Shown: in pieces, positions 52,325 to 64,000 of the stretch
Layout: each line of letters starts with the position of its first letter
How positions within the stretch are numbered: position 1 is the first letter of the stretch
Assembly (NCBI GenBank): GCA_021613335.1
Contig: JAJTWR010000365.1
Span: forward strand, 516,501-580,500
Source of the DNA: Whitmania pigra
Lineage: Eukaryota; Annelida; Clitellata; Hirudinida; Haemopidae
Length of the DNA stretch: 64,000 nt
Direction of reading: 5' to 3'
The notes under the pieces: generated by a model
What the model was told of the DNA's origin: nothing
What the model saw: the letters and a program-made list of their open reading frames with translations, nothing else
Databases searched by the model: none
Translations under genes and position numbers: made by a program

Positions 52325-53827
52325 ATGTCTCAAGTTGGTGAAGAATTTAAAAAATTTTGCAAAACGACGTCACTTGCAGGAGTTTCTAAAATTGTGACAA
52401 CAAAAGAAATTTCCTTGAAAGCCATTTGGACGTTCTTTCTCTTGCTTTGTACTGGACTTCTTGTTTATTTCCTGGCAACACTTTTTATTGAATATTATAA
52501 TTGGCCAATGACTACGGAGTTTGGAGAGGATCGTAAGAATGATATCGTGTTTCCTGATGTTACTGTTTGCAGTTTAAACCGAATCGTTGGTGACGAATTT
52601 ATTGGCCCCGGTATAGACTATTATTTTAAATTAATTAAAATATTAATGGATTCACAACCAGAGTTGAGAGATCAGGTTCAATCTGAATTTTATTCTCTAC
52701 CATCTATTTTGAGAATGATGCCAAAATTGAACGACGTAAAAGATGATTGCCCTAAATTCATCGCAGACTGTAGAGTTTATGGTAAAGATTGGCAAATGAT
52801 CAAAACTTGCACGGATAACTTTACTGAAATTTGGAGTGCAGATTATTATTCATGTTTTACAATTAGAACGAGTCAGTTGAACATCAGTGAAGGCACAACA
52901 GTGCGAGGAATGACATTAGTGCTCAACAATGGGGCACCGAGAAACGAACAACTACCGTATAATATTTCTCTTCAAACAACCGAAGGCACTGGACTTAAAT
53001 TTACAATTCACAATCCTGGAACCCCTCCTGACTTGAAACGAGGTATCACACTTACACCTGGAACTGAAACTAATATCGATGTTGTTCAGACAAACATTGA
53101 AAGACTCGGAAAACCATACAATCCGTTTGGTTGCACGAAACAGAAATTCATGACGTTATCTTCTGAAACATATGCTCGCGATCAATGTATTGATTACTGC
53201 GTTCAAAACATAATTTATAAAGAATGTGAATGTGTTGCTCATTGGCTTGCCATCCCAGAAGTCTTAAACGATGCTTTTGTTTGTGGTAATATTTCCAAGT
53301 GTGAATCAGAATCTGAGTTTGATGGTGAAGCGGGAAGATTAAATTGTTCTAGGTCTATCCCAAAAGAAACTAAAGATAATTGCGTGGATAACTGTCTAAC
53401 TCCTTGCTCCGAAAAACGTTACGATTATTACGTTTCACCAACACCATGGCCTCAAAATTCTTTGCAATTAGGAATATATCAGACTTATTTTGAAAATTGT
53501 GTCCAGGATTTTCCAAAAATCCGCGATCGATTTGCTGCTTATGAATATTTGATTAACCTTAACAATACTGAAAGCATTGCGACTCCATTAAACAAAACAT
53601 ATTCATTCAATGATTTGAAAGAAGTTGGAGAATCTCTTCTGGTAGTGAAGTTGGTGATTGAAAATGATTTTCCATACATTCAAATCGATAAACCTCTGTA
53701 CACCTGGGATATTATGGTCGGTGTTGTGGGAGGATTGTTGAGTCTCTGGCTGGGAATTTCTGCCGTGGCTGTCGCAGAAGTGTTTGAACTCATTTATTTT
53801 CTTGTAAAGGGTTGTTTCAAGTGTTAA
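52325..53827 (+). CDS. DEG/ENaC-family sodium channel subunit (intronless, 500 aa)
   Basis: Trimeric amiloride-type cation channels of the plasma membrane, gated in invertebrates by peptides, acid or force. The single uninterrupted frame is of usual family length. TM1 spans about 33-55 (FFLLLCTGLLVYFLATLF), followed by the FPDVTVCSLN block that starts the ectodomain. A Cys-rich ectodomain follows (YARDQCIDYCVQN, ECECVAHW, CVDNCLTPCSEKRYDY). TM2 lies about 460-493 (MVGVVGGLLSLWLGISAVAV) with the G-x-S selectivity-filter motif as GIS, then EVFELIYFLVKGC. The cytosolic N-terminus has TTSLAGVSKI where the family normally has a His-Gly pair; here it is Ala-Gly. The other well-modelled genes here have introns, so lack of introns plus the inverted repeats suggests a retrocopy or mobilised copy. 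Subfamily and ligand cannot be told. Confidence 0.92.
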   Translation: MSQVGEEFKKFCKTTSLAGVSKIVTTKEISLKAIWTFFLLLCTGLLVYFLATLFIEYYNWPMTTEFGEDRKNDIVFPDVTVCSLNRIVGDEFIGPGIDYYFKLIKILMDSQPELRDQVQSEFYSLPSILRMMPKLNDVKDDCPKFIADCRVYGKDWQMIKTCTDNFTEIWSADYYSCFTIRTSQLNISEGTTVRGMTLVLNNGAPRNEQLPYNISLQTTEGTGLKFTIHNPGTPPDLKRGITLTPGTETNIDVVQTNIERLGKPYNPFGCTKQKFMTLSSETYARDQCIDYCVQNIIYKECECVAHWLAIPEVLNDAFVCGNISKCESESEFDGEAGRLNCSRSIPKETKDNCVDNCLTPCSEKRYDYYVSPTPWPQNSLQLGIYQTYFENCVQDFPKIRDRFAAYEYLINLNNTESIATPLNKTYSFNDLKEVGESLLVVKLVIENDFPYIQIDKPLYTWDIMVGVVGGLLSLWLGISAVAVAEVFELIYFLVKGCFKC

Positions 53828-53934
53828 GTATGGCAGAATAGTTTGATTATTTTTAATATAATATTTTTTCTCTTCCGTTATTTGTAATATGATTTCTTGA
53901 TCTCTTGAGTTGGTTTGATCAAAGATCTTTATTT

Positions 53935-54021
53935 TTATCCAAACGGTTTCGATTTAAATTATTTATAATATAATAATCCTTTTTAATAATTTTTTTGCAA
54001 GACACCTATTAATGCTCAACA
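53935..54021. repeat. Right arm of the inverted repeat flanking the DEG/ENaC gene
   Basis: Inverted partner of 51414-51500, beginning TTATCCAAACGGTTTCGATT and ending GACACCTATTAATGCTCAAC plus A. The distance from outer end to outer end is about 2.6 kb. Confidence 0.9.
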
Positions 54022-55600
54022 CATTTGTGCTCTCCATCATGCCAATTTAATCAGTGTTTTTGATGTATCATTGCATAAAGAACTTCTCAAACTTAGTATA
54101 TGTGGCAGTAATATGTAGATGATGTTGATGGTTATTACGGCGACGACGGTAATTGTAAAGGTTATTTAATGAGCATCAACTAGCTTTGATATGCTTTGTT
54201 CTAAGTAAGCACTGAATGTTTATCATCCACATACAAGTGAAACAACTAGTTTCATACAAAGCACACATTTATTTGTATTTTTCCAGTAATAAAGTCGAAC
54301 TGCTCGATGTTTTTTTGAATTAGAATTGCATTATGCCATTCAGTAGTCAGCTTTATCTGGTGAATAGACAAATATTTGTTTTTCCGATGACCTAGATCAT
54401 TCTGGTAGCTGTCATTTACTAATTATTAATTTCTGTTAATAATAATACATTCGTTATATATGTTTTACTAAGTTACGTTGTGCGTTTCAACTATAACTGA
54501 GATGTTAATCACCGTTGAAGCGGTTCAGAGGAGAGAATGAAATTCAAAAATAAAAAAATCTGGAAGATCGAAGAAGTAACGAAGATGAACAAAAAGATCA
54601 AAGACAAAAACATGTATTTAATAATGTTACAATATTTAAATACTAATAATGTAATTTAAAATACTTACGATGATGCATTAATATTAATAATAAACTTTCT
54701 GTCGATTTTCAACGGATTTATTAAATAAACTAAGTGAAATGCAAACGCATTGGTCACAAAATAAAACAAATAGAGGGCCGTTCTGATATACCGTTAGGTC
54801 TTAGCTTCAAACATTCCTTGACATCTTCTGACGTATTCAAGTTGAGTTTTATGCAGAATGAGCATCTGATCTTTGACGATTGGTAGACAGTTCCATAACT
54901 TTATATTTCTTCAAAAGAGTCTTCAAATTTGGGGAAATGGAGTCTAGTTATATTATTAATAAAGTAATACTTAGGTATGAATTTAAGAACAACTTGTGAT
55001 GTGAGAATAATTAGTTACATTCATTTTAGGTAAAGAATACTTACAAAATTATTACTAATTAAAGATATTACGAATGGAAATTTTTAAAAAAAATTCAAAC
55101 ATACAATCCTTTTTCCAAAAAGCTGTTTTGTATATTTGTAAATCTTGTTTTATGTTAAAAAACACGACAAACAATTAATTACAAAACTTTAAAACCTATC
55201 ATATCTGTAATGATTATCTATAATGATTATCCATTATCTATCTTAAAGTGTCATAATTAGTTTATGTGTAACGGAGAATTTTGAATTCTATTTTGAATGT
55301 TTTTTAGTTGTTTGGAGACATTTGCAAGCTCTTTCAGAAGATGTATCTTGATGAATCTCTTTGTAATTAGGCACGTCTAAGTTGATGAGTGGTTAGGTTA
55401 CAGAAAGTAATGGCAATTACTATTATTATTATTACACCATAAAGATAAAATGGTAAGTTGGATCAGATCAAATGAACTCAATCAATTTTGAAAAATATTC
55501 CCATCAAAATATTTCAAAAAAAGTTTTATAATTGACACAACAACACAAAATATAAAATATTGGTTAGATATGACTTTGGGCTTATGGAATTCCGGGTAAC
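54022..55600. other. Spacer, no gene recognised
   Basis: AT-rich DNA without convincing ORFs, arrays or RNA structures. Confidence 0.5.
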
Positions 55601-56160
55601 CTATTTTTATGAATAAGGAAGTTTCTGGCGTGAATGCCAGTTGTCTGACAATAGAAATGAGATTAGTGGTATGGTTCATGGAAGTGTGATGGGCCCTACG
55701 CTTTTCCTTATTTACATAAATGATGTTGTAAATGTATATGTAGACAACACCGTCAAGTACAAACTATTTCTCAGATGACATCAAGCTCTACTCAATATCA
55801 TCTATCCACAACTTTTCCTTACAAACTGTTATCGACAGGTTGTTGTTATGGAGTGAAAATGGCAATTACAATTAGTCGAAAACAAATGCCTTCAATCTGA
55901 ACGGGGTGAGAACAGCACCAGGCCCAACACAAACTGCTCACAACCCCCTATCCTTTACAGACAATATACCTGACTATTTTGGTGGTCACACCATCCGTCT
56001 ATACCAAGAAAAATGTTCCTCCACTCAAAGGCTCAATTGCTTCGTCAAGCGATTAGTGAAACCTTTAAACTCTCTGCCCCAGATATTATTAGCTCCACAT
56101 CCCATAGTCGATTTAATGCCTGCATTTCCAGCATTGATTTGAGGAAGTTTTTAACAATTT
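55600..56160 (+). pseudogene. Non-LTR (LINE) reverse transcriptase relic
   Basis: 55665-55775 reads VHGSVMGPTLFLIYINDVVN, the block before the catalytic site. After a frameshift, FSDDIKLYS gives the catalytic Asp pair, with Ser where Ala usually stands, followed by LQTVIDRLLLWSEN. A gap or deletion follows, and 56020-56100 resumes with the C-terminal block (CFVKRLVKPLNSLPQ). Frameshifts, stops and a missing middle mark it as dead. Confidence 0.75.
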
Positions 56161-56384
56161 AAATGACTTAATTTTTTTTCTAAACACTATGCATTTGTGT
56201 TTAATGAATGACGTGAAATCACAATGTTTACATGTTTACATATTAACTGACTCCAATTCGTGTTAGTGGTCACTGTGATCCTCTTTTTGGTTGATTAAAT
56301 AAATAAAATAAATGTTTGTGCGATATAGAGCGATCAGAAAAATTTCTTTCGAATTTTCTCTAATTTTTCGTGGCTAATTATAAT

Positions 56385-56525
56385 AATTTCATAATAATTT
56401 CTCGTGGCTAATAATAATAATAATTTCATAATAATTTCTCGTGGCTAATAATAATTTCATAATAATTTATCGTTGCTAATAATAATTTCATAATAATTTA
56501 TCGTTGCTAATAATAATTTCTAGTT
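56385..56525. repeat. Tandem repeat, unit about 33 bp
   Basis: Four copies of a unit with TTTCTCGTGGCTAATAATAA or TTTATCGTTGCTAATAATAA and TTTCATAATAA. Two sequence variants alternate in blocks. Confidence 0.85.
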
Positions 56526-56593
56526 TCTGATGGCCAGATACTAAAATTTTAAATAAACCTCGCATGTTCCGCTACGAGCAATCTCGTAGGATT

Positions 56594-56662
56594 CTCTTAA
56601 AGCAGTCATCGGCAGTTGTGAAGTCGTGTTGAAAGAGGGAAACGGAAGCAATCAACTGGAAC
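56594..56662 (+). pseudogene. Degenerate copy of the DNAI4 last-exon region
   Basis: About 56 of 69 bases match 43551-43619, counted by eye. The DNAI4 frame is kept here (LKAVIGSCEVVLKEGNGSNQ) and passes through the point where DNAI4 has its TAA. No splice acceptor stands at the equivalent place. It could be a duplicated exon, or both could derive from a repeat. Confidence 0.5.

Positions 56663-64000
<7,338 letters not shown>

Overview
The window is animal nuclear DNA. Genes have many short exons with GT-AG introns, the sequence is AT-rich, and introns and spacers are full of GAT/ATC and TTA/TAA triplet arrays and minisatellites. A miR-71 hairpin followed by three miR-2-family hairpins points to a protostome. 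Together with the rest of the gene content I read it as a spiralian (lophotrochozoan), perhaps an annelid or mollusc; this is inference and I cannot name the species. All exon models were built by eye: the reading frame closes across every junction of the five main multi-exon genes.

Layout: (1) 1-10310, plus strand: the 3' part of a neuron navigator (NAV/unc-53/sickie) gene, 22 exons, coiled coil then AAA+ ATPase. (2) 10311-21300: spacer holding a 0.92-kb direct duplication, each copy carrying a complete non-autonomous hAT-type element with an 8-bp target duplication, then a run of five minisatellites with units of 12 to 20 bp (15.1-17.5 kb). (3) 21324-23528, minus strand: a two-exon, two-EF-hand protein of 85 aa and an unrecognised 82-aa ORF. 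(4) 25.6-26.5 kb: promoter-like, CpG-richer DNA with two CACGTG boxes, then the miR-71/miR-2 cluster. (5) 27358-35768, plus: PNKP, 16 exons, FHA-phosphatase-kinase, 618 aa. (6) 36228-43597, plus: the axonemal dynein intermediate chain DNAI4 (WDR78), 20 exons, 790 aa, with a near-perfect RFX X-box 74 bp upstream of its start codon. (7) 44.1-46.2 kb: minisatellite, tRNA-like sequence and a dead Tc1/mariner transposase. (8) 46686-48962, plus: a three-exon secreted CUB-like protein with a possible GPI tail; its second intron holds about 600 bp of a GATAAT hexamer array. (9) 49.0-50.2 kb, minus: a MULE-like element that seems nested in a hAT-like transposase remnant. (10) 52325-53827, plus: an intact intronless DEG/ENaC channel of 500 aa, bracketed by 87-bp inverted repeats. 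(11) 55.6-56.2 and 61.3-61.8 kb: LINE reverse-transcriptase relics. (12) 58452-64000, minus: the 3' part of a KLF-type zinc-finger gene, six exons, three C2H2 fingers.

The genes do not form a pathway. NAV (microtubule-linked), PNKP (DNA-end repair), DNAI4 (motile cilia), KLF (transcription) and DEG/ENaC (channel) are ordinary animal genes side by side. The observations most worth following are the microRNA cluster with its candidate promoter, the inverted repeats around the intronless channel gene (whose usual His-Gly gating motif reads Ala-Gly), the X-box of DNAI4 and the duplicated hAT block.
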